Positions 43,137 through 53,100 of a DNA stretch of 64,000 bases are shown one piece after another. The notes under the pieces were generated by a model. The model had not been told where the DNA came from and did not search any database. It saw nothing but the letters and a program-made list of their open reading frames with translations. The number at the start of each line of letters is the position of its first letter. Within the stretch, counting starts at the first letter, position 1. The stretch is from NCBI GenBank assembly GCA_017404785.1, contig JAFRBQ010000002.1:62001-126000 (forward strand). The letters are read 5' to 3'. Position numbers and translations under genes: made by a program. The stretch is from Erysipelotrichaceae bacterium. GTDB lineage: Bacteria > Bacillota_I > Bacilli_A > Erysipelotrichales > Erysipelotrichaceae.

Positions 43137-44606
43137 ATGGAAAAATACGTCTTAGCGATCGACCAGGGCACGACCAGTACCAGGGCAATTCTTTTTGACA
43201 GGGACCAGAAAGTCGTCAAAACGGCGCAGAAGGAGATCACGAATTTCTTTCCGCATCCCGGCTGGGTCGAACAGGATGCCAACGAGATCTGGCTGTCGAC
43301 GCTGTCGGTCATCTCACAGCTTTTCGACGGCGGTCAGTTCAAGCCGGAACAGGTCATTTCCATCGGCATAACCAATCAGCGTGAGACCACGGTCATCTGG
43401 GACAGGAAGACCGGTCTGCCTGTATATCATGCGATCGTCTGGCAGTCCAGACAGACTTCCGACATCGTCAATAAACTCAAGGAAGACGGCTATGAGCCGC
43501 TGATCAAGGAGAAGACCGGACTAGTTCTGGACCCGTATTTCTCCGCTTCCAAGATCAAATGGATCAGGGACAATGTCGCCGGAGTCAAAGACAATCCGGA
43601 TCTGCTGTTTGGAACGATCGACTGTTTCCTGCTGTGGAAATTTACCTGCGGCGAAGTCCATGCGACCGATGTCACCAACGCATCCAGAACGCTGCTGTTC
43701 AATATCCATACGCTCGACTGGGATGAAGAACTGCTGAAACTGTTCGATATCCCTCGCAGTATGCTTCCGGAGATAAAGGATACTTCCGGAGTATTCGGTA
43801 ATATCGATCCAAGACACTTCTTCAATCATACCTGTCCGATCTCCGCTCTTGTCGGTGACCAGCAGGCTGCACTGTTCGGTGAATCGTGCTTTGAGAAATC
43901 AAATGTCAAGAATACATACGGGACCGGTGGTTTCATCCTGGTCAATACCGGTGACAAGGAAGTCATTTCCAAATACGGTCTTCTTTCGACCGTCGCCTGG
44001 AAGATCGGTGAAGAAGTCAAATATGCTCTGGAGGGTTCGATCTTCGTTTCCGGATCACTGATCCAGTGGCTGCGCGATCAGATGCAGTTCATTCCTACGG
44101 CAGCCGACAGTGAAGAGCTGGCTTCATCAGTTGAAGATTCCGGAGGTGTCATCATCGTTCCGGCATTCACGGGACTCGGTGCTCCTTACTGGAACGACCG
44201 CTGCAAGGGTTCGATCCTTGGCATTACCAGAGGTACCAATAAGGCTCATATCGCCAGAGCGGCGATCGAAGCCATGGCTTATCAGTCCAAGGACCTGATC
44301 ATGGTGATGGAGAAAGACATCAATGAGAAGATCCCGTATATCAAGGTCGACGGCGGAGCCAGTGCCAACAAGCTGCTCGTCCAGTTCCAGTCGGATATCC
44401 TGGAGATCCCGGTCGTAAGACCTCTGCAGCCGGAGGCGACAGCCTTAGGTGCCGCCAGACTGGCGGGACTGGCAACCGGTTTCTATAAGCGTGAGGATTT
44501 CAAAGATGATCAAGCTGAAAGCTATGAACCGCAGATGGATCACGAAGAAGTTGAGAAACGCTATGCCAAATGGCAGGATGCCGTAGAGGCAACACTGAAA
44601 TTCTAA
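43137..44606 (+). CDS. glpK: Glycerol kinase
   Basis: GlpK phosphorylates glycerol to sn-glycerol-3-phosphate with ATP. The start at 43137 is set by AAGGAGA seven bases upstream and by the family N-terminus YVLAIDQGTTSTRAILFD; an in-frame ATG at 43059 lies upstream of the promoter region. The 489 residues include TNQRETTVIWDRKTG, VGDQQAALFG, the FGGY signature GVIIVPAFTGLGAPYWN, and KVDGGASANKLLVQFQSD. No glycerol facilitator gene is adjacent. The product could feed glycerol phosphate to the lipid or polymer pathways suggested upstream. Confidence 0.97.
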   Translation: MEKYVLAIDQGTTSTRAILFDRDQKVVKTAQKEITNFFPHPGWVEQDANEIWLSTLSVISQLFDGGQFKPEQVISIGITNQRETTVIWDRKTGLPVYHAIVWQSRQTSDIVNKLKEDGYEPLIKEKTGLVLDPYFSASKIKWIRDNVAGVKDNPDLLFGTIDCFLLWKFTCGEVHATDVTNASRTLLFNIHTLDWDEELLKLFDIPRSMLPEIKDTSGVFGNIDPRHFFNHTCPISALVGDQQAALFGESCFEKSNVKNTYGTGGFILVNTGDKEVISKYGLLSTVAWKIGEEVKYALEGSIFVSGSLIQWLRDQMQFIPTAADSEELASSVEDSGGVIIVPAFTGLGAPYWNDRCKGSILGITRGTNKAHIARAAIEAMAYQSKDLIMVMEKDINEKIPYIKVDGGASANKLLVQFQSDILEIPVVRPLQPEATALGAARLAGLATGFYKREDFKDDQAESYEPQMDHEEVEKRYAKWQDAVEATLKF

Positions 44607-44610
44607 AATT

Positions 44611-45237
44611 ATGAAAGTACTACTCATCAATGGCAGTCCCAATGCGAAGGGCTGCACCTACACCGCTTTACACGAAGCAGAGAAGATCCTCAATGAGGAA
44701 GGGATAGAGACCGTCTGGGTCAATGTGCCTTCCAATATCCCGTCCTGTGCCGCCTGTGACATGTGTCACAAGACTCATGAAGGATGCATCAAAAAAGACA
44801 AGGTCAACGAGACCTATGAACTGCTCGATGAATGTGACGGACTCATCGTCGGTACACCGGTCTACTATGCCGGACCGAGCGGTTCACTGATGTCATATCT
44901 TGACAGGCTGTTTTATTCCTATCCGCACAAGAAGAGCCTGAATATGAAGGCAGCAGCGGCGATCGCCAATTCCCGCAGGGCAGGCAATATCACCAGCAAT
45001 GATGTCATCAGCAAGTTCTTCTCGATCTCCGGCATGGCCATCATCACTTCGACCTATTGGAACGATCCTCACGGTCTTAGTCCTGAGGATGTCGCAAAAG
45101 ACGAAGAGGGCTTGCAGACGATGAGGAATCTGGGCCGGAACATGGCATATTACCTGAAGATGAGGAAACTCGCTGAAGAAAATGGTCTGGAAGGACCGCT
45201 GATCGAAAAAGGCAATGTGACAGACTTTATAAGATAA
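44611..45237 (+). CDS. Flavodoxin-fold NAD(P)H-dependent reductase, Cys-rich (iron-sulfur flavoprotein-like)
   Basis: The 208-residue protein has the FMN-binding start LLINGSPNAKGCTYTALHEA and a loop with cysteines, SCAACDMCHKTHEGC (CxxCxxC-like, possible iron-sulfur ligands). The GLIVGTPVYYAGPSGSLMSY segment is typical of NADPH-dependent FMN reductase relatives in anaerobes. It starts four bases after glpK without a strong ribosome site, so it is probably coupled. The electron acceptor is unknown. Confidence 0.85.
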   Translation: MKVLLINGSPNAKGCTYTALHEAEKILNEEGIETVWVNVPSNIPSCAACDMCHKTHEGCIKKDKVNETYELLDECDGLIVGTPVYYAGPSGSLMSYLDRLFYSYPHKKSLNMKAAAAIANSRRAGNITSNDVISKFFSISGMAIITSTYWNDPHGLSPEDVAKDEEGLQTMRNLGRNMAYYLKMRKLAEENGLEGPLIEKGNVTDFIR

Positions 45238-45266
45238 AAGATCTAGGCTGAATGGCCTAGATCTTT
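45237..45266. terminator. Bidirectional terminator between flavoprotein and sirtuin genes
   Basis: AAAGATCTAGGC and GCCTAGATCTTT form a 12-base perfect stem around a six-base loop. It overlaps the stop codons of both converging genes. Confidence 0.9.
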
Positions 45267-45964
45267 AATTGTTCGAAGGTCTTGACGAGATCGTCGTGGA
45301 TGACGATATCGCAGTTTTCATCATATGCGGTGGCGTCCCGGTTGATGATGGCCATATTGTTTCCGCGGAAGTATCTGATGAAACCGGCAGCCGGATAGAC
45401 GACCAATGATGTTCCGCACACTACCAGCAGATCACAGCTGGCGATGGCGTTGAGAGCACCGTTGATGACCTCTTCATCCAGCCCTTCTTCATACAGGACG
45501 ACATCAGGTTTGATGATAGCTCCGCAATGATCGCATTTCGGTACACCGTCAGAGTCGATGATGTAGTTGACATCGAAGAATTTGTGACATCTCGTGCAGT
45601 AATTGCGCAATACGGAACCGTGCAGTTCATAGACTTTTTTGGAACCGGCAGCCTGATGCAGTCCATCGATATTCTGGGTGACGACACTTACATCTTTTTT
45701 CTCCTGAAGTTTCGCAATGAATTCGTGGGCGTAGTTCGGTTTCGCATCAGGGTAGAGCATCTTCTCCTTGTAGAACTCAAAGAATTCCTCCGGACGGTAT
45801 TCAAAAAAGGTATGTGAAAGCATCTCTTCGGCTCTATAGACGTTCTTGTATAAGCCTGTAGCCGAACGGAAATCCGGGATCCCGGAAGCAGTGGACATGC
45901 CGGCACCGGAAAAGAAGACGATCTTCCGGGCACTGTCGATGGCACTTTGAAGTTTGTTGATCAT
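45257..45964 (-). CDS. cobB: NAD-dependent protein deacylase, sirtuin family
   Basis: Sirtuins remove acyl groups from lysines with NAD. The 235 residues show the NAD-binding GAGMSTASGIPDFRSATGLY, TQNIDGLHQAAG with the conserved Asn-Asp, the catalytic ELHGS histidine, and a four-cysteine zinc site (CTRC and CDHC). VCGTSLVVYPAAG follows. The arginine and tyrosine pair of the desuccinylase class is not evident, so I favour deacetylase activity. A TAAAAT lies eight bases before the ATG, without a clear Shine-Dalgarno sequence. Confidence 0.95.
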   Translation of the reverse strand: MINKLQSAIDSARKIVFFSGAGMSTASGIPDFRSATGLYKNVYRAEEMLSHTFFEYRPEEFFEFYKEKMLYPDAKPNYAHEFIAKLQEKKDVSVVTQNIDGLHQAAGSKKVYELHGSVLRNYCTRCHKFFDVNYIIDSDGVPKCDHCGAIIKPDVVLYEEGLDEEVINGALNAIASCDLLVVCGTSLVVYPAAGFIRYFRGNNMAIINRDATAYDENCDIVIHDDLVKTFEQLKI

Positions 45965-46004
45965 ATATCTTTATTTTACACTATCAGAAGTGTTATTATT
46001 CATA

Positions 46005-46112
46005 TACAGAAACATCAGGGTGGAGCGCGATTCTCCAACCGGCGGTAGACCCCGCGAGCTTAGGCAGAACCTGTGCGATTCAGGTGGCGACTGTACAGTC
46101 AGGATGAGAGAG
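46005..46112 (+). ncRNA. FMN riboswitch (RFN element)
   Basis: The block AGGGTGGAGCGCGATTCTCC, then AACCGGCGGTAGACCCCGCG, and later GAACCTGTGCGATTCAGG and CAGTCAGGATGAGAGAGG, follows the RFN consensus core in order. It binds FMN and lowers expression of the gene behind it. The closing stem appears short (CATC/GATG). It ends about 12 bases before the ribU start and holds a GAGAGGG that could be the ribosome site, so control of translation is plausible. Confidence 0.92.
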
Positions 46113-46123
46113 GGTTTTTTATT

Positions 46124-46726
46124 TTGAAAAAATATCTTAGTGTCAGAAACATCAGCGTCATCGCTGTCCTTGGTGCCTTAGGTGCCGTTCTTATGATCTT
46201 CGATTTCCCGATCGCGATCGCTCCATCTTTCTACAAGATCGATCTGGGCGATCTGCCCTGTCTGATCGGAGCTTTTGCCTTGGGACCTGTGCCGGCTTTC
46301 TTCATCCAGATCGTCAAGATCCTGGTCAAACTGCTTCTGAAGCCTACATCATCTGCTTTCGTCGGTGAGATGGCGGCTTTCATCTTCTCATCCGTTTATT
46401 GCGTGAGTGCAGCCTGCATCTATGCCTGTGACAAAAGCCGGAAAGGGGCGATCAAGGCAATGATCATCGCTTCCATTACGATGGCAATCGTTGCCACAGC
46501 CGGCAATTATTTCTTCATCATTCCGGCTTATGTGAATCTGTATCATCTGCCGTTAGAGAAGATCGTTGCGATGGGCGCAGCCATATTCCCGATCATCACG
46601 GATAAGCTCAGTTTCGTCTTGTGCTGCGTCTTACCGTTCAACCTGATCAAGGCCATTATCATCGATGTTTTGACCTTCTTCTTATACAAGCATATCTCGC
46701 CTTTACTGAAGGGCCGAAATGGCTGA
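46124..46726 (+). CDS. ribU: Riboflavin ECF transporter S component RibU, TTG start
   Basis: RibU binds riboflavin in the membrane and docks the shared ECF energising module. The start is a TTG at 46124 (KKYLSVRNISVIAVLGALGA); longer frames would begin inside the FMN riboswitch. The 200-residue product has five to six membrane helices, with the family features YKIDLGDLPCLIGAFALGP and VKILVKLLLKP. The riboswitch upstream fixes the substrate class. The last helix ends close to the stop. Confidence 0.93.
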   Translation: MKKYLSVRNISVIAVLGALGAVLMIFDFPIAIAPSFYKIDLGDLPCLIGAFALGPVPAFFIQIVKILVKLLLKPTSSAFVGEMAAFIFSSVYCVSAACIYACDKSRKGAIKAMIIASITMAIVATAGNYFFIIPAYVNLYHLPLEKIVAMGAAIFPIITDKLSFVLCCVLPFNLIKAIIIDVLTFFLYKHISPLLKGRNG

Positions 46727-46768
46727 AAAAAAGCTTATTTTCCTATTTATGTGAAACTGTGGTATTTG

Positions 46769-46797
46769 TTTATATTTGTTTTTATATATGTTATAAT
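46769..46797 (+). promoter_or_regulatory. Promoter of the acidic tail-anchored gene and cmk-der
   Basis: An extended -10 TGTTATAAT (46789-46797) follows a weak -35 TTTATA (46769-46774) at 17 bases. A start near 46804 gives a short leader with CGGAGG before the ATG at 46825. Confidence 0.7.
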
Positions 46798-46824
46798 TCT
46801 TAAGTAAAAATCGGAGGTTTTTAT

Positions 46825-48132
46825 ATGCCAAGATTAACGAGAACGCAGAAATTTGCCGAACTCAGAGATACTCTCGCAAATGACAGAGAGCCCTCTTTGT
46901 CGACTAAAGATCTGTCTGGTTATCAGGATAGATTGACTAATCTCACAGGCAGCTACAGCAGGCCTGCAGATACTAATACTAATTACTACAACAATCAGTA
47001 CGAGGAAAAGGAAGATCCGAAGTATGTCTGGACTTCTTTCGAAGAGACACCGATCGAGACCCTGGTCGAATCATTCAAGAGCGAAGAACTGGATAAGCAT
47101 ATCGAAAATATCAGAAACGAAGCACATGTCTGGAACGGTCAGCAGGAAGTTCCTGCCAGCAATCAGTATGTCAGAGAAGAACCGATGCAGGATCGCCGTG
47201 TTGAAGAATACGGTATCGGCGGTGTCAGAAGAAACTATGTCAATCAGCAAAGACCTGCCCAGAATATGGCGGAAATGGAAGAGCAGCCTGTTGAAGATCT
47301 GAACAGAAGAAACGATTATCAGGCACCGGTATATGAAGCTCCTAGAGAGCCAAGACCGTCTGAAGAAATAAGACCTGCCCAGAATGTCAATTACTATTAT
47401 CCTGAAGAAGTCTCCGATGACAGTGGTGTCACATATTATGATGAACCGGTAAGAGAACCTGAGGTCAAGACCTATGACGAACCGGTCAGAGAAGCTCAGC
47501 GTCCGCAGGCTCAGGCTGACAATCATGAAGCTGATCATTCTGATGATGTCATCAACAGCTACATCAGCGAGATGATGGATGAAGTCAGTGCCTACAACAA
47601 GATGAACGGTGAACGCACCATTCATGATCTGACCAACAACATGGTCAATGAAGTAAGACATCCGAATGAATCAAGGAACACCGGTGTTCAGTTCAGACAG
47701 AACGAAGTCGAAGAAGACGATGATGAATTCTCGAATACCGTTTCCACCGAGATAGGCAAGATCATGGATGAGATCTCCACAAGAGATGACAGCCGTGTTG
47801 AAGAGCCTGAACAGCCTGAAGAAGTACTGGAAGCCGTTGAAGAACCGCATCCGGTACTGACCAAGGCCCTTGAAGAAGAAAAAGTCGAAGAAGTCGTTGA
47901 AATAAAGAATCTGAAGGAACTGGAAGCCGAACCGGTCAGAGAGACCAATACGATCTCCAATACGATCCCGTTCGTGGTTGCTTCTGAAGATGAAGACGTC
48001 ATCGATGATGAAGATGAGGACGAAGGTTCCAATACCATCCTCAACATCATCCTGATCGTTCTGATCATTGTATTAGTTGCAGTCTTAGGACTGATCATCT
48101 TCTACATCCTGAAGACGAAAGGCATCATCTGA
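46825..48132 (+). CDS. Acidic, largely disordered tail-anchored membrane protein, unknown function
   Basis: I do not recognise a domain in this 435-residue protein. It begins with a compact basic motif (PRLTRTQKFAELRDTLAND). A long low-complexity middle follows, rich in Glu, Asp, Pro, Arg and Tyr, with repeated pieces such as YDEPVREPE/YDEPVREAQ and RPAQN. One membrane helix at the end (about 402-428; ILNIILIVLIIVLVAVLGLI) leaves about seven residues outside, so almost all of the protein is cytoplasmic. Its stop overlaps the cmk start, and der follows, so it shares a transcript with essential genes. It could be a scaffold for division or envelope proteins, which is a guess. Confidence 0.8.
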   Translation: MPRLTRTQKFAELRDTLANDREPSLSTKDLSGYQDRLTNLTGSYSRPADTNTNYYNNQYEEKEDPKYVWTSFEETPIETLVESFKSEELDKHIENIRNEAHVWNGQQEVPASNQYVREEPMQDRRVEEYGIGGVRRNYVNQQRPAQNMAEMEEQPVEDLNRRNDYQAPVYEAPREPRPSEEIRPAQNVNYYYPEEVSDDSGVTYYDEPVREPEVKTYDEPVREAQRPQAQADNHEADHSDDVINSYISEMMDEVSAYNKMNGERTIHDLTNNMVNEVRHPNESRNTGVQFRQNEVEEDDDEFSNTVSTEIGKIMDEISTRDDSRVEEPEQPEEVLEAVEEPHPVLTKALEEEKVEEVVEIKNLKELEAEPVRETNTISNTIPFVVASEDEDVIDDEDEDEGSNTILNIILIVLIIVLVAVLGLIIFYILKTKGII

Positions 48133-48794
48133 TGAGATTCAATATCGCCATTGACGGTCCGAGTGCTGCCGGTAAATCGACGATCGCCGATCTGCTGGCC
48201 GAAAAACTTGGCTACAATCATCTGGATACAGGAGCCATGTACAGGGCTGTTGCATATAAGGCTATAAAACAGAATATTCCTTTTGATGAGGAAGACAAGA
48301 TCGTTGAGATGATCGATAACATGGATCTTGAGATGATGGCTGACGGAAGAGTCATCCTGGACAAGGAAGACATCTCCGACAGCATCCGTACTGATGAGAT
48401 CTCCATGGGAGCTTCCAATGTCTCCAAGCTGAAAGGCTGCCGGACGGCGTTAGTCGCCATGCAGCAGCGCATCTGCAAGGACGGAGGCTACATCCTGGAC
48501 GGCCGGGATATCGGAACAGTCGTCCTGAAGGACGCACCGGTCAAGATCTATATGGTGGCATCCCCGGAAGCCAGAGCGCAAAGAAGGATGCTGCAGAATC
48601 AGGAAAAAGGTCTGGAAGCAGATTATGAGACGATCTTAGAGGATATCAAGAAAAGAGACTATCAGGACATGCATCGGGAGATATCACCGTTGACCAAGGC
48701 GGAAGATGCGGTCGAGATCGATACGTCAGATATGACGATCGATGAGGTAGTTGAAAGAGTCCTTGAGATCATCGCCGAAAAAACAGGAGCATAA
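48132..48794 (+). CDS. cmk: Cytidylate kinase
   Basis: Cmk phosphorylates CMP and dCMP with ATP. The 220 residues show the P-loop [20 protein letters not shown], the substrate-site [13 protein letters not shown] and the [19 protein letters not shown] motif. [13 protein letters not shown] forms the lid. The start overlaps the preceding stop (TGATG) and der follows after two bases. Confidence 0.97.
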   Translation: MRFNIAIDGPSAAGKSTIADLLAEKLGYNHLDTGAMYRAVAYKAIKQNIPFDEEDKIVEMIDNMDLEMMADGRVILDKEDISDSIRTDEISMGASNVSKLKGCRTALVAMQQRICKDGGYILDGRDIGTVVLKDAPVKIYMVASPEARAQRRMLQNQEKGLEADYETILEDIKKRDYQDMHREISPLTKAEDAVEIDTSDMTIDEVVERVLEIIAEKTGA

Positions 48795-48796
48795 AA

Positions 48797-50110
48797 ATGA
48801 TAGATGGAACTGTCGCAATCGTTGGTAGACCCAATGTCGGTAAGTCGACAGTTTTTAATAGGATGCTGGAAGAAAGACTGGCGATCGTCGAAGATACACC
48901 GGGCGTCACCAGAGACCGCATCTATGGGGAATGTGAATGGCTGTCTAAAACCTACAGACTGATCGATACAGGCGGTATCCAGATCCAGGATGTACCGTTT
49001 CAGAAAGAGATCAATGCCCAGGTCGAGATCGCCATTGAAGAAGCTGATGTCATCATCTTCATAACCGATGGACGAAGCGGACTGACCGGTGATGATGAAT
49101 ATATCGCCCGTCTGCTTCAGCAGAGCAAGAAGCCGGTGATACTGGCTGTAAACAAGATCGATGATATCTCCATGATCAATGATATCTATGAGTATTATTC
49201 TCTTGGTATCGGCGATCCGATCGCCGTTTCAGGCATACATGGTATCGGTATTGGAGATCTCTTGGATAAAGTTGCAGAACTGATGCCGGAAAGAAGCATC
49301 GAAGAATATGAAGGCATGATCAGATTTGCGATCATCGGCAGACCGAATGTCGGCAAGTCATCACTGACCAATGCTTTTCTGAAACAGGAAAGAGTCATCG
49401 TTTCGGACATCGAAGGTACGACCAGAGATGCGATCGATACGGTCTTTACCGCCAATGATAAAAACTATGTCGTTATCGATACGGCTGGTATCAGAAAAAG
49501 AGGAAAGATCTACGAAAACGTCGAAAAGTATTCAGTTTTAAGAGCCAAGGCGGCCATCGAAAGAAGCGATATGGCGCTGGTCCTGCTGGACGGATCGACC
49601 GGTATAATCGAGCAGGATAAACATGTGGCCGGTCTGGCACATGAGGCTAAAAAAGGTGTCATCATCGTTTACAATAAATGGGATCTCGTCGACAAGGATG
49701 AGAAGACGATGGTCAATATCACCAAAGAAATCCGCAAACAGTTCGTGTATCTGGATTATGCACCGATCGCCTTCGTCTCGGCCAAACAGAACAAGAGGAT
49801 CGATACTTTACTTCCACTTATCGATCTGGTCTATGAGAATCTGAACAAACGCATCAAGACCAATGTCCTCAATGAGGTCATCATGGATGCTCAACTGGCC
49901 AATCCGGCCAAACCACACAATGGCAAGAAACTGAAGATCTACTATGCATCACAGGTCTCCAGTGCACCGTGCACGATCGTACTGTTCGTCAATGATCCGG
50001 AACTCATGCATTTCTCATATGAACGTTATATCGAGAACCAGTTAAGGGAAGCCTTCGGTTTCGAAGGTGTTCCGATCCAGATCATCTGCCGCAAGAGACA
50101 GGATAACTGA
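48797..50110 (+). CDS. der: Ribosome-assembly GTPase Der (EngA)
   Basis: Der matures the 50S subunit. The 437-residue protein has two G domains in tandem: [11 protein letters not shown] with [13 protein letters not shown] and NKID, then [14 protein letters not shown] with [21 protein letters not shown] and [13 protein letters not shown]-like C-terminal domain closes the protein. The cmk-der pairing is common in Firmicutes. Confidence 0.98.
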   Translation: MIDGTVAIVGRPNVGKSTVFNRMLEERLAIVEDTPGVTRDRIYGECEWLSKTYRLIDTGGIQIQDVPFQKEINAQVEIAIEEADVIIFITDGRSGLTGDDEYIARLLQQSKKPVILAVNKIDDISMINDIYEYYSLGIGDPIAVSGIHGIGIGDLLDKVAELMPERSIEEYEGMIRFAIIGRPNVGKSSLTNAFLKQERVIVSDIEGTTRDAIDTVFTANDKNYVVIDTAGIRKRGKIYENVEKYSVLRAKAAIERSDMALVLLDGSTGIIEQDKHVAGLAHEAKKGVIIVYNKWDLVDKDEKTMVNITKEIRKQFVYLDYAPIAFVSAKQNKRIDTLLPLIDLVYENLNKRIKTNVLNEVIMDAQLANPAKPHNGKKLKIYYASQVSSAPCTIVLFVNDPELMHFSYERYIENQLREAFGFEGVPIQIICRKRQDN

Positions 50111-50111
50111 T

Positions 50112-50145
50112 AATAGCTTCCTTCATTGAAGGAAGCTATTTATTT
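50112..50145 (+). terminator. Terminator after der
   Basis: AATAGCTTCCTTC and GAAGGAAGCTATT form a 13-base perfect stem with an ATT loop, followed by TATTTAT. Confidence 0.88.
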
Positions 50146-50151
50146 ATAAAT

Positions 50152-50181
50152 TAAAAAGGCATTCAGTGATCTGAATGCCTT
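50152..50181 (-). terminator. Terminator after the PBP gene
   Basis: On the minus strand, AAGGCATTCAG and CTGAATGCCTT form an 11-base stem around ATCA, followed by a TTT run. It lies five bases after the PBP stop. Confidence 0.9.
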
Positions 50182-50185
50182 GTGC

Positions 50186-53100
50186 TTATTCGCCTGACGA
50201 TGCAGGGATCGTGATACATGCCTGTGATGGCGATGATGAAGGTGCAACACAGACAGTGACTTTCGATCCTCCGATACCTTCGGTGAGGGAGAGATCTTCA
50301 GTCGCTCCGGTGATGACTTCACCGGTATCGGAAGTTATATTGAACAGATACGGTGGAAGTGCTCCGCCTGAATAGATCGCAGTCCAGTGAGGGAACCAGA
50401 TCCTTCCGGCTGCATAGGTCGTTTCACCGTAGACGTTACTCGTAGAGAGGTCGCAGGCTTCACCGGTACAGAAACCGTTCTCTCCGGCTCCTGTTCCCCA
50501 TGTAGCCCAGACAGTCGAGCCATCATAAGCACCGTTGAGGTTGGCGATACCGCCATCGATATATTTCTTGTTTTCCTGTGCAGCTTTCAGAGCTTCACTA
50601 ACGGAAACAAGCGGATGTTCCTGCAGAGATTTTTTGGCGATATATCCTGTAACGGTAGGATAGCCGCCGCCCGGTTCAGCATACGGATAGGCACCTTTGA
50701 CGTGGGTGAATTCCGTGACGCTGTCAGGCATCTTGAGCGGTTCATACGGATCGTATGTACCGGAATGATGCGTTTCCAGTTCCTGAAGGATCTTGGTGAC
50801 GATCTTGGATTTGGTGTTTTCCTGATACTCAGCTGTCGTGAAGTAGGCGCCTTTTTCAAGCTTGTCGTAACCGGTCCAGCAGGAGATCGTGTATTTGTTG
50901 GTCTGCATTACCAGCCAGCTGTCCTTGGTGGCACTTTCCGGAATGCCGTAGTCGAGTCCGGAATCGCCCCAGTCAGTCGTACCGGTCTTGCCGTAGAGCG
51001 GATAGTCGATGTATCTGTTGCAGTACCACATCAGAGACGAGAACGATCCGGTCATGTTGTATTCTTCTAGGTAGGCGACCATCCATGCCGTAGCATCGGA
51101 GATAGCCTGTAAACCTTGTGTATCAGCGACGAAATTGTCTCTTCCGTCGTTATAGACGATATAGTTTACCGTATGCGGTCTGATATATCTGCCGCCGTTG
51201 ATGAACATCGCATGGGCGCCGGCCAGCTGTAATGGCGTGACCAGACATCTGTTTCCGCCGATCGCAAACTGCAGGTCGAAGTCGGAATAATCAAACTTGA
51301 AGCCGATGCTGTTCATGTAGTCGATGACGAATTCTTCGCCTTTTTCCGCTACGACAGCTGCCAGAGCCTGGACGGCCGGAGTATTCTGGGATCGGCCCAG
51401 TGCTTCCGTCATCAGCATATCTCCATGGTAGGCGTGATCGTAATTGGAGATCAGGACGTTACCGTCGTAGAGATAGTAAGGCATATCGGTAAAAGTATGA
51501 GATGTTGCATAACCTAAGGCATCGATACACAGTGCGTAGTCGATGACCGGCTTGATCGATGAACCAGGGTTCAGATAAGCGCTGGTCGCACGGTTGAATT
51601 CACGGGCGTTCTCCGATTCTCCTCTTCCTCCGCCCAGTGCTTCAACGGCACCGTTCTGGTTGTCCATGACGACGATCGCACTCTGACACAGTTCATTCGG
51701 GAATTCGATGCCGACATATTCTTCCTCGTTCTGCATGTCATAGATGTATTCCTGCATGTAAGGAGACATGTTGGTATAGATCTCCATACCGGTCGTATAA
51801 GGGCTTTCGCCTGTCACTTCTTCAACTTCATCGATGACCGCATCGATGTAGGACTGATATTTCTCATTCATCTCGGTGAAGCTCACGTCGACACCGATCA
51901 GCATATCTTCGATCCTTACTGATTTCGCCAGCTGAGCTTCCGCTTCAGAGATGTATCCGTGGTCGACCATCAGGTTGAGCACTTCGTTCCTTCTCTCGGT
52001 CGCATTGCTCAGATAATTGATATCCGGATCGAGGTAGGCGTTATCGTATTTATAGTTATCGTTGTACGGGTTGTACGTATTCGGCGAGTTGATCAGGCCA
52101 GCCAGGAAGGCAGATTCGGAAAGGTTGAGCTCTTTGGCATCCTTACCGAAGTAGTACTGCGCTGCTTTCTGGACACCACGGATGTTGTTGCCGTAGTTGA
52201 CCTTGTTGATATACATCGCAATGATCTCCTGCTTGGTGGTCTTGGTCCTGTTTTCCAGTTCCAGGGCCAGGACGATCTCCTGCATCTTACGTTTGATACC
52301 TGACATACCTTCACGAGCGGCGATCGTTGAATCGGCATCCGCATCGATCGAGTAGTAGGTGTTCTTGATCAGCTGCATGGTGATCGTTGAACCGCCTTGC
52401 GAGAAGTCACGGGTCCTGACGTTCTCGATGATGGCTTTGGTGAAACGCGGGATATCGAAGCCCGGGTGTTCGAAGAAACGCGAGTCTTCGATAGCCAGGA
52501 AGGCATCGATCAGGTTGTTCGGCATCTCCGTGTAACTGATGTTCTCACGCAGATACATGCCCAGTTCCATGATCTTGTTTCCTTCACTGTCATAGATCGT
52601 GGAGGAATCAGGTGCGACCAGATCCTCGACCTTGAGTTCAGGTTTGTCTTCACAGAGCTTGGCCGCAAAGACGAAAGCACCGATCGCTCCGGCCAAACAG
52701 GCCAAAAGGAAGATGCACATCAGGATGGCCATGATGAAAGTAAAGACAGAGGCTTTAGGCCTTGGTTCTTTTTCCTGTTTATTGACTTTTTCTTTCTTCT
52801 TGATATTGAAACTGAATTTCTTCTTTGGCTTTGCTTCTGCTTCAGCCGTTTCAGTTTTCTCTATTGTTTCACTGATATTCTCTTCAGCTGTTGTGACATT
52901 CTCCGAAACGACGTCAGGATCGACTGTTCCGGCGATATTGACGGATTCAGTGATCGGTTTTTCGGTAGTGATCGTATTTTCTGCCAGAACCGTATCGATC
53001 AGTTCGGATGAACTGTCCTGAATGAAAGAATCTTCAGTTTTTACTGTATCAGCAATATTATCAGTAACGGTTTCTTCTGTTTTGATCGTGTTTTCTGAGA

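Noticed and set aside
46073..46123. A longer ribU start inside the upstream region
   Set aside because: Those codons fall inside the FMN riboswitch core, and the TTG at 46124 gives the normal RibU N-terminus.
50387..53021. Long plus-strand frames opposite the PBP gene
   Set aside because: They are in antisense to a well-supported PBP and have compositions typical of shadow frames.
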